This document shows positions 1 to 8,032 of a stretch of DNA of 64,000 nucleotides, piece by piece (positions within the stretch are counted from its first letter, which is position 1; each line of letters begins with the position of its first letter). Location of the stretch: the NCBI RefSeq assembly GCF_041916735.1, contig NZ_JAYRYY010000001.1; one strand, 5' to 3'. The notes under the pieces are model-generated. The model did no database searches and was not told the origin of the DNA. It was given only the letters and a program-made list of their open reading frames with translations. Made by a program: the position numbers and the translations under genes. This DNA comes from Zoogloea sp016790385. GTDB taxonomy: Bacteria > Pseudomonadota > Gammaproteobacteria > Burkholderiales > Rhodocyclaceae.

Positions 1-841
1 TCTTGCTCGGGTTGCTGTCGGGCAGCTGCTCGGCCACCAGCACCAGTCCGGTGGGCAGGATCAGACCTTCGTCGGTGTTGCCGGCCACGCGCAGGAAGTC
101 GTTGTTGGCAGCGCCGTGGGTCTGGTAGAACTGGCCCTTGAAACCACGCTCACGCAGGGCGCGCATGGGCAGCGCAGCCGGGGTGCCGCTGGCGGCGATG
201 AAGATGGCGTCGGGTTTCTGGCCGACCAGCTTGAGGGCCTGGGCGGTCACCGACTGGTCGGTGCGGGCATAGCGTTCGACGGCCACCAGCTTGATGCCGC
301 TGGCTTCAGCGCGCTTTTCCACGTCCTTCAGCCAGGCTTCGCCGTAGGCGTCGCTGAAGCCGATGAAGGCGATGGTCTTGGTATCGCGCTTCTTCATCTC
401 TTCAAACAGGGCGGCGGACATCACGCCCACGCCATGGGGCAGCGGAAACACCCACTGGATCTGCTTGGGCGGGAACGGCGCCAGGGCGATCTGCGGGATC
501 TTCGCCTCGCCGGCCACCTCGGCCACGGCCAGGGAGGTGGGCACGGTGGTGGAGCCGATGATGGCGTCCACCTTGTCGGCGTCGGCGAAGCGGCGGGCGT
601 TCTTGCCGGCGGCGGTGGGGTCGGAGGCATCGTCGAGGACGACGTAGTTCACCGGCAGGCCGCCCAGGGTCTTGGGCAGCAGCTCGATGGTGTTCTTCTG
701 GGCAATGCCCAGGGATGCGGCGGGGCCGGTGGAGCTGACGCTCACACCGATGGTGACGGTCTGGGCCTGGGCGTGGCTGGTGCCGCCAAAGGCGAGCATC
801 AGGGCGGCGGACAGGCTGGCAAGGAAGTGGCGGCGGTTCAT
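1..841 (-). CDS. ABC transporter substrate-binding protein, branched-chain amino acid (LivK) type, partial
   Basis: The gene starts with ATG at 841 on the minus strand, and its 3' end lies beyond the left edge of the window. The N-terminus (MNRRHFLASLSAALMLAFGG, then an AQA-like cleavage region) is a signal peptide, so the product is periplasmic. The mature start (VTIGVSVSSTGPAASLG) and the later DDASDPTAAGKNARR segment are typical of type I periplasmic binding proteins for branched-chain amino acids and aromatic acids. It lies 192 bases downstream of the hydratase gene on the same strand. That placement suggests uptake of the aromatic substrate or an intermediate, but this is inferred. The membrane and ATPase partners would lie outside the window. 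Confidence 0.85.
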   Translation of the reverse strand, partial: MNRRHFLASLSAALMLAFGGTSHAQAQTVTIGVSVSSTGPAASLGIAQKNTIELLPKTLGGLPVNYVVLDDASDPTAAGKNARRFADADKVDAIIGSTTVPTSLAVAEVAGEAKIPQIALAPFPPKQIQWVFPLPHGVGVMSAALFEEMKKRDTKTIAFIGFSDAYGEAWLKDVEKRAEASGIKLVAVERYARTDQSVTAQALKLVGQKPDAIFIAASGTPAALPMRALRERGFKGQFYQTHGAANNDFLRVAGNTDEGLILPTGLVLVAEQLPDSNPSK

Positions 842-914
842 GGTGTTCGTCTCCTCAGGGTTGATTTTGTAACGGCTATAAACACGGTGAAACAGGGTTC
901 GGCAGGACGTCTCG

Positions 915-1035
915 GAGCGTGTGAAGAAATCGTGGCGAGCGGTTCGAGTTCGCCCCGAGAAGCGCAGCCGTACATGGGTACGGTGAGCATCGCAGGGGTG
1001 AAATCAGGGCGCGGCGTAGATTTACTCGCACGCTC
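915..1035. repeat. 121-bp imperfect palindromic intergenic element (MITE/REP-like)
   Basis: The element is symmetric about position 975. Its ends are GAGCGTGTGAAGAAATC (915-931) and the near-complement GATTTACTCGCACGCTC (1019-1035), 14 of 17 matching. Its centre is a perfect stem, CCGTAC-ATGG-GTACGG (968-983). The arms in between are partly complementary. The right end overlaps the hydratase stop codon. No reading frame in it looks real. It could fold into a long hairpin in the transcript and attenuate or stabilise the message between hydratase and binding protein. I recall similar palindromes dispersed in beta-proteobacterial genomes, but no second copy was noticed here. Confidence 0.65.
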
Positions 1036-1816
1036 AAGCGGTGCGGCAATCCACGCTGCCCAGGCCGGCGATGGACAGGTGCAGGTGGTCGCCGGCGACG
1101 AAGGGGAACATGGGCCCCAGGGCGCCGGAGAGGATCACGTCACCGGCCTTGAGGGGGTCGCCAAGCTGCTGCATGGTGCGGGCCAGCCAGTAGGCGGCGA
1201 GCAGCGGGTTGCCCAGGCAAGCGACGCCGCTGCCCACGGATACGGTGTGGCCGTTCTTGCGGAAATCCATGCCGGCGACGGCAAAATCCAAGGTGCCGAC
1301 GGCGCGGGGTTCGAGGCCCAGCACGTAGAGCCCGCAGGAGGCGTTGTCGGCCACTGTATCCACCAGGGTCAGCTTCCAGTCCTGGATGGCGCTATCCACG
1401 ATCTCAATCGCCGGCAGGGCATATTCGAGCCCGTGCAGAAAGCGCCCCCAGCTCAAGCTCTCGCTGTCCAGGTCGCGGCCCACCACGAAGGCGATCTCGC
1501 CCTCCGCCTTGGGCTGGATCAGCCGGCTGGACGGCACTTCGCTGCCCGACAGAAACTCCATGTCGGCAAACAGCACGCCGTAGTCGGGCTGGTCCACCCC
1601 CAGCTGCTGCTGCACGGCCTGGGAGGTGAGGCCGATCTTCTTGCCCACCACGCGCCGGCCTTCGGCGATGTCTTGAACGCTGTTGCAGCGGGCCACGGCA
1701 TAGGCTTCGTCTGCACCCTGGATGCCGAATTGCTCGGAGATGCGGGGGATGGCCACGCGGGTGGCGCGGGCCTGCCGCAGGGCCGCAGCGGCGGCCTTGA
1801 TCTTGTCCTGGTTCAT
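1034..1816 (-). CDS. 2-hydroxypenta-2,4-dienoate (2-keto-4-pentenoate) hydratase, MhpD/BphH type
   Basis: This 260-residue protein of the fumarylacetoacetate hydrolase fold matches 2-keto-4-pentenoate hydratases in length and motifs: GKKIGLTS near residue 58, then QPKAEGEIAFVVGRDL with the metal-binding acidic residues, and the closing GDVILSGALGPMFPF region. It would hydrate 2-hydroxypenta-2,4-dienoate to 4-hydroxy-2-oxovalerate in the lower meta-cleavage pathway. It lies 28 bases downstream of the flavoprotein gene in the same operon. The aldolase and acetaldehyde dehydrogenase normally paired with it (MhpE/MhpF) are not in the window. Related hydratases act on oxohepta- or oxohexenoates, so the exact substrate is open. 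Confidence 0.87.
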   Translation of the reverse strand: MNQDKIKAAAAALRQARATRVAIPRISEQFGIQGADEAYAVARCNSVQDIAEGRRVVGKKIGLTSQAVQQQLGVDQPDYGVLFADMEFLSGSEVPSSRLIQPKAEGEIAFVVGRDLDSESLSWGRFLHGLEYALPAIEIVDSAIQDWKLTLVDTVADNASCGLYVLGLEPRAVGTLDFAVAGMDFRKNGHTVSVGSGVACLGNPLLAAYWLARTMQQLGDPLKAGDVILSGALGPMFPFVAGDHLHLSIAGLGSVDCRTA

Positions 1817-1844
1817 GATGTGCTCTCTTGAAAAGGGATCGGCC

Positions 1845-2849
1845 TTACCGGGCCGGGTAGCGGCTGCGCAGCCGGGTCAGGTCGGCCAGCTCGTCGTCGA
1901 GGCAGGCGGCATACTCCTGGTACAGCTGCCGGACAACCGCTTCGGTGCTGGCGATGGCTTCGATGCCGCCCACCCCGTGACCGGCGGACCACACCGTCTT
2001 CCAGGCCTTGGGGGCTGCGACGATGTCGCCGGAGAAGTCGATCTTCTTTTCTTCGCGCAGCTGTTCGGGGGTGAAGCCGGCCTTGTCGAGGGTGGGCTTG
2101 AGCCAGTTGGCGAGCACGCCGGAGACTGCCTTGGTGGCCACCAGGTCTTCCAGGCTGCTCGTGACGATGAGATCCCGGTAGGCCGGTTCAGCCAGGCTTT
2201 CGGGGGTGGCGATGAAGCGCGTTCCGGCCAGCACGAAATCGGCACCGAGCAGCTGTGCCGCGCGGATGTCGGTGCCGGTGGTGATGGCACCCGCCAGGCC
2301 GAGGGGGCCGGACCAGAACTTGCGCACCTCGGCGAGCAGGGCGAAGGGGTGGAAGTTGCCGGTGTGGCCCCCTGCCCCCTGGGTCACCAGCACCAGCACA
2401 TCGGCGCCGGCGTCAGCCGCCTTGCGGGCCAGGGCCGGGTTGATCACGTCGGCCATGACGATGCCGCCGTAGCCATGCACGGTGTCGAGCACCCGGCGCG
2501 GGCTGCCCAGGGCGGTGGACACGATCTTGGGCTCGAACTCCTGCACCAGGGCCAGTTCCGCGTCGAAGCGGTCGTAGCTGCTGTGCACGATCATGTTGAG
2601 CGACCACGGCGCGCCGGGACGGTCGGCCTGGATGGCGTCGCGGGTGTGGGCCATCCACTCCCGGAGGATGTCCACGTTGCGGGCGTTGGCCGCCGGGTAG
2701 GAGCCGATGATGCCGGCCCTGGCGCAGGCGATCACCAGCTCGGGCCCCGAAACCAGGAACATCGGCGCGGCCATCAGCGGCAGGGTGCTGCGGCCCATGA
2801 TGTCGACAAAGTCCTGCTGCGGCGCAGTCAGGCTACGCGTGAAGCTCAT
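1845..2849 (-). CDS. nitronate monooxygenase / 2-nitropropane dioxygenase family flavoprotein
   Basis: This 334-residue TIM-barrel FMN protein begins with the PLMAAPMFLVSG motif. It continues with the GADVLVLVTQGAGGHTG phosphate-binding segment and GITTGTDIRAAQLLGADFVLAGTRF-like glycine-rich region (here AITTGTDIRAAQLLGAD). It starts at ATG 2849 behind a strong GGAGGAAG ribosome site. The family oxidises alkyl nitronates, but many members have unknown substrates and some act as enoyl reductases. It lies inside the ring-cleavage operon between dihydrodiol dehydrogenase and hydratase, where no standard meta-pathway step needs it. A role in nitro-substituted substrates or detoxification is only a suggestion. 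Confidence 0.8.
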   Translation of the reverse strand: MSFTRSLTAPQQDFVDIMGRSTLPLMAAPMFLVSGPELVIACARAGIIGSYPAANARNVDILREWMAHTRDAIQADRPGAPWSLNMIVHSSYDRFDAELALVQEFEPKIVSTALGSPRRVLDTVHGYGGIVMADVINPALARKAADAGADVLVLVTQGAGGHTGNFHPFALLAEVRKFWSGPLGLAGAITTGTDIRAAQLLGADFVLAGTRFIATPESLAEPAYRDLIVTSSLEDLVATKAVSGVLANWLKPTLDKAGFTPEQLREEKKIDFSGDIVAAPKAWKTVWSAGHGVGGIEAIASTEAVVRQLYQEYAACLDDELADLTRLRSRYPAR

Positions 2850-2915
2850 TTCTTCCTCCGTTGGATGCTCTTTGGTGCGTCGTTTCTTATGTTTTTTGGC
2901 GCGGGCGGGGCAGGC

Positions 2916-3710
2916 TCATCGCATGGGTCGTATCTCCCAGCCGCCGTCGCTCTGGATCACCGTGGCGGTGGTGGCCCGGCTGTTTTCCCGGGAGGCCAGC
3001 AGCACGTAGTGGCCGGCGTGGTCCTCGGGCTGGGCGATCATCTTCAGGGGCATCGAGTTGGCGACGTTCTCCTGGAAGTTGGGGATCTCCGACAGGCGCC
3101 GCTCGCCCTTGCCCAGGCTTTCCGGGCCGCGCAGGGGCGTGACCGTGCCCCCCGGCGCAACGCCGTTCACCCGCACGTCGGGGGCGAATTCGTAGGCCAG
3201 TTGTTTGATCAGCCCCAGCCCGGCGTGCTTGGAGGCCACGTAAAGAGGGCCGCCGCCGCCGGCATAGAAGGCCGAGTTGGACAGGGTGAAGATCATGCTG
3301 CCCTTGCTCTCGCGCAGGGCGGCCGCCGCGGCGCGGGCCGCCAGCACATAGCCCTTCACATTGACGCCGAAGATCTCGTCAAAGCTCTCGTCCAGTTCGT
3401 CGAGGCTCATCTTCTCGAGGCGGGTGAAGAAGTCCCACACGCCGGCATTGCCCACCAGGGTGTCGAGCTTGCCGAAGCGGGCCACGGTGGCGTCCACCGC
3501 GGCCTGGTTGTCCCAGCCTGAGCGCACATCGCCGAGGCTGGTGACCACCTGGTCGCCAAACTCGGCGACCAGGCTTTCGGCCTGCTCATGGCTGCGCACC
3601 ATGACCCCCACACCCGCGCACCCCTCCGCGATGTAGCGCTTGACGATGGCGCGGCCGATCCCCGAGCCGCCTCCCGTCACCAATGCCACGTAGCCATTGA
3701 GCCAGCCCAT
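2916..3710 (-). CDS. cis-dihydrodiol dehydrogenase (short-chain dehydrogenase, BphB/HcaB type)
   Basis: This 264-residue SDR has the TGGGSGIG cofactor motif at residues 12-19, the NAGVWDFFTRLEKM active-site segment, a catalytic Ser in TLSNSAFY, and the YVASK catalytic pair. The MGWLNGYVALVTGGGSGIGR start and the NAGVWDF stretch are characteristic of biphenyl, toluene and phenylpropionate cis-dihydrodiol dehydrogenases. It would oxidise the cis-dihydrodiol made by the neighbouring dioxygenase to a catechol, reducing NAD+. It starts 9 bases after the beta-subunit stop codon, so the two are probably translated together. Substrate specificity cannot be read from the sequence. Confidence 0.88.
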   Translation of the reverse strand: MGWLNGYVALVTGGGSGIGRAIVKRYIAEGCAGVGVMVRSHEQAESLVAEFGDQVVTSLGDVRSGWDNQAAVDATVARFGKLDTLVGNAGVWDFFTRLEKMSLDELDESFDEIFGVNVKGYVLAARAAAAALRESKGSMIFTLSNSAFYAGGGGPLYVASKHAGLGLIKQLAYEFAPDVRVNGVAPGGTVTPLRGPESLGKGERRLSEIPNFQENVANSMPLKMIAQPEDHAGHYVLLASRENSRATTATVIQSDGGWEIRPMR

Positions 3711-3719
3711 GGTCGTGCC

Positions 3720-4256
3720 TCAGAGGAAGGTGTTGAGGTTCTTGGCCATCAGCACCGACTGGGTGATGATGATCTTGCGACGGACCAGCTTGAAGCTGTC
3801 GCCATCGGCACGCAGCACGTCCTCGCGACGCCCCACCAGCAGGTCGTTGTCCTTCTCGACACGGCTGCGGTAGTTGACGAAAGTGCTATGCACGATGAAC
3901 TCGCCGGGGGCCTCGCCCTGGTACACCTCGATGCCGGCGACCACGTGGGCATGCCGGGTGGCCGGGTCTTCGGCCCAGGCGGTGGGCTGCTTGAAGCGGG
4001 TGACGCGACGGGTCAGGTCGAGCAGGTTGTCGTTGTAGAGGGCGCCCCGGTCCACCGCGTAAGTGCCGTTCTTGTCAGCGCGACGGCGGTTTTCCATGGT
4101 GGGCATCCAGTAGTGGATGTCTTCGGCCATCAGGGCCAGCCAGTCGTCCCAGCGCTCGTTGTCGAGCAGGCGGGCCTCCCGGTACAGGAATTGTTCAACC
4201 CGGCGCTGGGTCTCGGCATCCACCCCGATCTCGGGCATGGCGGTCTTGGCGTTCAT
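3720..4256 (-). CDS. aromatic-ring-hydroxylating dioxygenase, small (beta) subunit
   Basis: This 178-residue protein has the SnoaL-like fold expected of beta subunits. Recognisable segments are VEQFLYREARLLDNERWDDW near the start, the YWMPTMENRR loop, and VRRKIIITQSVLMAKNLNTFL at the end. Beta subunits pack under the catalytic alpha subunits in an alpha3beta3 hexamer and are mainly structural. The start codon overlaps the alpha-subunit stop by four bases (ATGA), giving translational coupling. Length and motifs match the biphenyl/phenylpropionate (BphA2/HcaF) group rather than the benzoate group, but this was judged by eye. Confidence 0.9.
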   Translation of the reverse strand: MNAKTAMPEIGVDAETQRRVEQFLYREARLLDNERWDDWLALMAEDIHYWMPTMENRRRADKNGTYAVDRGALYNDNLLDLTRRVTRFKQPTAWAEDPATRHAHVVAGIEVYQGEAPGEFIVHSTFVNYRSRVEKDNDLLVGRREDVLRADGDSFKLVRRKIIITQSVLMAKNLNTFL

Positions 4257-5626
4257 ACACCCTCCTTCATCTTCGGCACGTCACGTTGGGGCACGTTTTT
4301 CCAGCTCTCGGACTTCATCAGGTCGAGCCAGCGCTGGTAGAAGGCGCGCTGGTTGGCCTCGTTGATCTGGCCCTGGAAGACGTTGCCGGGCAGGTCGGTG
4401 TCCTCGACGCGGGTGTCGTGGCCCAGGCCCAGATAGAGGTCCTGCTGGCGGGTGACGAAGCCGGCATTGCTGCGGGTGGAGTATTCCCAGTTCTCGCCGT
4501 CGTCCATCTCGAAGACGCCGGAGGGGCTGAAGGTCATCATCGTGCCCTTGCGCCACTTGTCCTTGATGTCCTGGGGAGCGCTCTTGTTGACGAAGGTCCA
4601 GGTGTGCAACTCGATCTGCCCCGGACCGCGGGGGTGCCAGGTGCGGAAAGTGTTCTGGCCGGGCAGGAAGGACGTGTTGGGGAACAGGGTGCAGGAGGAG
4701 ATGGCACCGATCATCTTCGAGCGCAGCTCACCCAGGCGCTCCGCAACCTTGGGCTGGAGCACATACAGGTACTTGAGCAGTTCCTTCTCGCCCAGGGTGG
4801 CGCAGTTGCCGACGATGTCCTGGTTGAACTCCCAGCCGTGACCATTGAAATTGACGTGGTAGGACTGCTCGGGCGTCTTGTGCACTTCGGCCACCGGGCC
4901 GCCGACCATGGCCTTGGCGCCGGAGTCGTGGGTCCAGCCGGCGTGCAGGATGTCGCCGACAAAGTTCTCGGAGGCGTACTTCCAGTTGCACTGGATCACC
5001 GACTTGACGCAGCCGCCGATGAACTCGGTGCCGCCTTCGTCCATGTCGAAGATGGCGTCCAGGTAGTAGCGCATGTCGCCCAGATATTCGGCGAGGCTGG
5101 GCGCATCCGGATCGAGGGTGGCGAAGATCAGGCCGCGGTAGCTATCCACGTGGGCCACCGGGTGCAGGCCATGCTCGGTCTTGTCCATGCCGGCTGCCTC
5201 GTAGGTCTCGGAGGCGTGCATGCCCTTCAGGGCGCCGTCGATGCCAAAGGCCCAGCCGTGGTAGTTGCACACGAACTGACGGGCATTTCCCAGATCGGCA
5301 AAGCACACCTTGTTGCCCCGGTGCGGGCAGGTGTTGAGGAAGCCCTTCACGCTGCCATCCTTCTGGCGGACGATCAGCACGTTGTCCTCACCCATATAGG
5401 TGGACAGGTAGTCACCGGCCTTGGGGATCTGGGATTCGTGCCCGACAAACAGCCAGCAGCGGGCGAAGATCCGCTCCAGCTCCTGTTCGTAGATGTCGCG
5501 GTCCCAGAACAGATCGCGGGACATGCGGCCCTTTTCCAGGTTCATGAGCTGATCGAGGTTTTCGATCGACTGGGCAATCGGCCGGCGCTTGAGGCGGATC
5601 GGCGTGCCACCTTGGGTGTTGCACAT
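4253..5626 (-). CDS. aromatic-ring-hydroxylating dioxygenase, large (alpha) subunit
   Basis: This 457-residue protein has an N-terminal Rieske [2Fe-2S] site (C100, H102, C120, H123 in CPHRGNK and CNYHGW). Its catalytic domain carries the mononuclear iron ligands H228 and H233, with bridging D225 in the ENFVGDILHAGWTH motif. An acidic pair near 375-376 is the likely third ligand. This arrangement matches naphthalene/biphenyl-type oxygenases, which add both atoms of O2 to an aromatic ring to form a cis-dihydrodiol. It starts at ATG 5626 after AGAGGAGA. The ferredoxin gene ends 23 bases upstream. No ferredoxin reductase is present in the window, so electrons must come from one encoded elsewhere. 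Confidence 0.94.
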   Translation of the reverse strand: MCNTQGGTPIRLKRRPIAQSIENLDQLMNLEKGRMSRDLFWDRDIYEQELERIFARCWLFVGHESQIPKAGDYLSTYMGEDNVLIVRQKDGSVKGFLNTCPHRGNKVCFADLGNARQFVCNYHGWAFGIDGALKGMHASETYEAAGMDKTEHGLHPVAHVDSYRGLIFATLDPDAPSLAEYLGDMRYYLDAIFDMDEGGTEFIGGCVKSVIQCNWKYASENFVGDILHAGWTHDSGAKAMVGGPVAEVHKTPEQSYHVNFNGHGWEFNQDIVGNCATLGEKELLKYLYVLQPKVAERLGELRSKMIGAISSCTLFPNTSFLPGQNTFRTWHPRGPGQIELHTWTFVNKSAPQDIKDKWRKGTMMTFSPSGVFEMDDGENWEYSTRSNAGFVTRQQDLYLGLGHDTRVEDTDLPGNVFQGQINEANQRAFYQRWLDLMKSESWKNVPQRDVPKMKEGV

Positions 5627-5649
5627 GGTTTTGTGTCTCCTCTTTGTGG

Positions 5650-5994
5650 TTAGACGGCGTCGGCCGCTTCGTCGGATTCCTGGTCCAGATCCACCAGCAC
5701 GTCGTCACCTTCATCGATCACCTTGAAGGTGCGGATGGGGTGCTCGCAGGGAAAGCTCATGGGCTGGCCAGTGGGGATGTGAAAGGTGCCGTCGTGCACC
5801 GGGCAGGCGATGCAGTCGTCGTCCACGATGTCGCCTTCGGAAAGCGAGGCGGTGGCGTGGGTGCACCCGTCCTGGGTGGCGTAGAAGGTACCGTTGAGGT
5901 TGTAGACCGCGAGGGCCACCCCTCCCACCTCACACTTGCGTACCTTGCCGGGCTCGAGATCGGCACGTTTGAGCAGCAGAATCGGTTGAGACAT
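5650..5994 (-). CDS. Rieske-type ferredoxin of the ring-hydroxylating dioxygenase system
   Basis: This 114-residue Rieske protein has the two cluster-binding boxes C44-T-H46 and C64-P-V-H67, in the contexts DGCTHATASLSEG and CPVHDGTFHI. It would carry electrons from a reductase to the alpha subunit encoded immediately downstream. Ferredoxins of this family (BphA3, HcaC, TodB) are about 105-110 residues. This one has a slightly longer acidic tail (DLDQESDEAADAV). It lies 9 bases after the extradiol dioxygenase stop codon, within the same operon. Confidence 0.9.
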   Translation of the reverse strand: MSQPILLLKRADLEPGKVRKCEVGGVALAVYNLNGTFYATQDGCTHATASLSEGDIVDDDCIACPVHDGTFHIPTGQPMSFPCEHPIRTFKVIDEGDDVLVDLDQESDEAADAV

Positions 5995-6003
5995 GGGAGG
6001 CTC

Positions 6004-6840
6004 TCAGGCAAACAGTTGCACGAAGCCCAGGCCGGTGACCCATTCACGGACCGGGGCGTAATCGATGATTTCTCCGCGGGCGCCGGGCATGGCACCCATG
6101 GCGACCGCCCACTGGCGGATCTCCATGCCACCGTTGCCGCCGTTCTCGAGGATGTAGTCGTCGGACAGGCCGCCAATCCCGGCGAGGTTGCCGGTGCAGG
6201 CGTAGTCCATGATTTCCCGGTCGAAGGCCTCGTTGACCTTGCCCATCTCGGGAGTACCGACCCAGTGGCTGATGCCGCCGCTGCCGATCACCACCACCCG
6301 CTCGTCGTCGGGCATGGCCTCGACCGCCGCCTTGATGGCGCCGCCCAGCTCGATCGCCCGCTTCATCTTGATGAAGGGGTCGACACCCGCCGCGATGTAC
6401 ACCGGGATGGTGCCGATCGACTGGCCCCGGGCGCGCACCGGATCGATGATCAGGCGATCCGGGATGGCCACTGCGTGATCCACCGTGAAAGCCCGCGCCA
6501 CCGCCCAGTCGAAGCCATTGGCGTGGCCGTGGTCGGCGATGAAGCCGGCGAGTTTTTCGCTGGCCGGGATGATCTGCCGCTTGAGGCCGGGCAGCACATC
6601 CAGCGGGCCGTCCACGTCGCCGGTACCGATCAGGTACTGGGGCAGGCAGCCGGTGCCGAAGTTGAAGTAGTGATCGGCACCGATTATCACGGCGCTGGTG
6701 GCGTTGAGCTCCGCCAGCCGCTCGGCACAGGTGTCGTATGCGCCCCACATGCGCTTGCGGATGTCTTCCGCCGGGGCTTCGGGCGCAACGAACATCACCG
6801 GGTCATGCGGCACGAGAAAGCCGCCTACGATTTTTCCCAC
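6004..6840 (-). CDS. extradiol ring-cleavage dioxygenase, catalytic (LigB-type) subunit
   Basis: This 278-residue class III (LigB superfamily) enzyme has the expected iron ligands H12 (VPHD), H57 (ADHYFNF) and E240 (NGGMEIR). It also has the catalytic histidine H192 in GSGGISHW. It opens a catechol-type ring next to the two hydroxyls using Fe(II) and O2. The start is GTG at 6840 with AGGAG seven bases upstream. It follows its small subunit with a 17-base gap. Two-subunit members act on protocatechuate, gallate, 2-aminophenol or 2'-aminobiphenyl-2,3-diol. The neighbouring hydrolase argues for a carbon-substituted catechol here, which is inference. Confidence 0.9.
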   Translation of the reverse strand: MGKIVGGFLVPHDPVMFVAPEAPAEDIRKRMWGAYDTCAERLAELNATSAVIIGADHYFNFGTGCLPQYLIGTGDVDGPLDVLPGLKRQIIPASEKLAGFIADHGHANGFDWAVARAFTVDHAVAIPDRLIIDPVRARGQSIGTIPVYIAAGVDPFIKMKRAIELGGAIKAAVEAMPDDERVVVIGSGGISHWVGTPEMGKVNEAFDREIMDYACTGNLAGIGGLSDDYILENGGNGGMEIRQWAVAMGAMPGARGEIIDYAPVREWVTGLGFVQLFA

Positions 6841-6857
6841 GGGAAACTCCTGAGTTC

Positions 6858-7154
6858 TTATTGCTTGAGGCCGGCCGAGAAGACCTGGCCTTCGGCGGCG
6901 GCACCACGCAGGGCCTTCATATAGGCGGCGGGGTGGCGATTGGGGGCGTTCTCGGTCCAGAAGCCGAGGGTCAGCATGGCGTTGACCCCGTGCTTCTGCA
7001 TCGCAGCCACATCAAAGCCGGTGACCATGGCCCGCTCCTCATCGCTGAGGGCATAGCGGGCCAGCAGGCCTTCCGGGTCTTCCTTGAAGCGCTGCTTGAC
7101 GGTGCGATCAACGCACAACTGGTGCATCAGCTTTTCCAGCACATTGCGGCTCAT
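6858..7154 (-). CDS. extradiol dioxygenase small subunit (LigA-type)
   Basis: This is a 98-residue protein. ATG at 7154 is chosen because GGAG stands just upstream and the family fold starts with MSRNVLEKLMHQLC; an extension upstream would run into the hydrolase gene. The segments QRFKEDPEGLLARYALSDEE and VAAMQKHGVNAMLTLGFW match LigA, the helical small subunit that covers the active site of protocatechuate 4,5-dioxygenase. It lies directly before the LigB-type gene, the usual order. The hydrolase gene ends 14 bases upstream, so the three form a tight translational group. Confidence 0.88.
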   Translation of the reverse strand: MSRNVLEKLMHQLCVDRTVKQRFKEDPEGLLARYALSDEERAMVTGFDVAAMQKHGVNAMLTLGFWTENAPNRHPAAYMKALRGAAAEGQVFSAGLKQ

Positions 7155-7168
7155 GGGCAGCTCCGGAA

Positions 7169-7990
7169 TCAGGCGCAGAAGTCGCGCACCAGTTGCAGGA
7201 AGCGGGTGCGGTGTTCGGTCTGCACCCAGTGACCACACTGACCGAAGAGGTGCAGCTCGGCCCGGGGGATGGCCTTGGCCAGCAGGAAGCCGCACTCGGG
7301 GGGCACCACACCGTCCTCGCGACCATGCAGCACGAGGGTGGGCGCCTCGATCTTCGCCACGGAGGCTTCGGGGAAGCCCTTGACGAGGGTCGGACCGTCG
7401 CTGTTGGGCTTGGGGATCAGCTTGCGCAGGGCATCCTGGGCGCCGGGGCGGGCGCTGGCCTCGTAGCGGGTGCGGATCATCTCCTCGGTGATGATGTCCT
7501 GGTTGAACGGGAACAGACGCATGGTCTTTTCCATGTTCTCCATGGACGGCTCGTACTCCCAGGCCGAGCGCAGGCCCGGGGTCTGCACGAACTCACCAGC
7601 GGGCGTGCCCAGCAGGACCAGCTTGTCCACCCGCTGGGGGGCGAAGAGGGCCAGGCCGATGGAGAGCGCGCCACCGAAGGAATTGCCGACAAACGAAGCC
7701 TTGTCGATGCCCAGGGCATCCATGATCCCGGTGAGGTGGCGAACCCACAGCTTGATGTCGTACTTGCTGTCGGCCTTGAACTCGGTAAATCCGAAGCCGG
7801 CGATGTCCGGGGCGATGACCCGGAAATGCGGTGCCAGCTCAGGCATGACCTTGCTCCAGTTGGTCCAGGCTGAAACGCCGGGGCCGGAACCATGGAGCAG
7901 GAAGAGAGGCTTGCCGTTGCCCTCCTCCAGGTAGTTGGTCTGGTGCTCTGCGGCAAGAAGGGTCTTGCCAATGCCGGGGTGCTTTTCCAT
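7169..7990 (-). CDS. meta-cleavage product hydrolase (alpha/beta hydrolase, BphD/HsaD/CarC type)
   Basis: This 273-residue alpha/beta hydrolase has nucleophile S104 in GNSFGG, D226 in HGREDGVVP and H254 in GQCGHW. The oxyanion region LLHGSGPGVSAWTNW is characteristic of C-C bond hydrolases that split the ring-opened product of a 3-substituted catechol into 2-hydroxypentadienoate and an acid. The ATG at 7990 is preferred because GGAGGA lies just upstream; a longer in-frame extension would run through the operator and FNR-box region. It is the first gene of the operon. The gene list hydrolase, LigA-like, LigB-like, hydratase recalls carbazole-type pathways. Confidence 0.9.
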   Translation of the reverse strand: MEKHPGIGKTLLAAEHQTNYLEEGNGKPLFLLHGSGPGVSAWTNWSKVMPELAPHFRVIAPDIAGFGFTEFKADSKYDIKLWVRHLTGIMDALGIDKASFVGNSFGGALSIGLALFAPQRVDKLVLLGTPAGEFVQTPGLRSAWEYEPSMENMEKTMRLFPFNQDIITEEMIRTRYEASARPGAQDALRKLIPKPNSDGPTLVKGFPEASVAKIEAPTLVLHGREDGVVPPECGFLLAKAIPRAELHLFGQCGHWVQTEHRTRFLQLVRDFCA

Positions 7991-8007
7991 TTTCTCCTCC
8001 GTGTTTG

Positions 8008-8023
8008 CATACACATGTGTATG
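8008..8023. promoter_or_regulatory. TetR-type operator 1 (perfect 16-bp palindrome)
   Basis: The sequence CATACACATGTGTATG is its own reverse complement and has the core CATAC-N6-GTATG. It lies 17 bases upstream of the hydrolase start codon, immediately downstream of the predicted transcription start. A bound repressor here would block transcription of the aromatic operon. The same core recurs at 8178 and 43735, each next to a TetR gene. Confidence 0.8.
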
Positions 8024-8032
8024 TGTATGGTA

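Noticed and set aside
116..1831. A 571-codon open frame on the plus strand, and similar long plus-strand frames such as 1722-3521 and 27095-29266
   Set aside because: They lie opposite clear enzyme genes, have low-complexity Gly/Ala/His-rich translations, and match no family. They are antisense shadows of GC-rich coding DNA.
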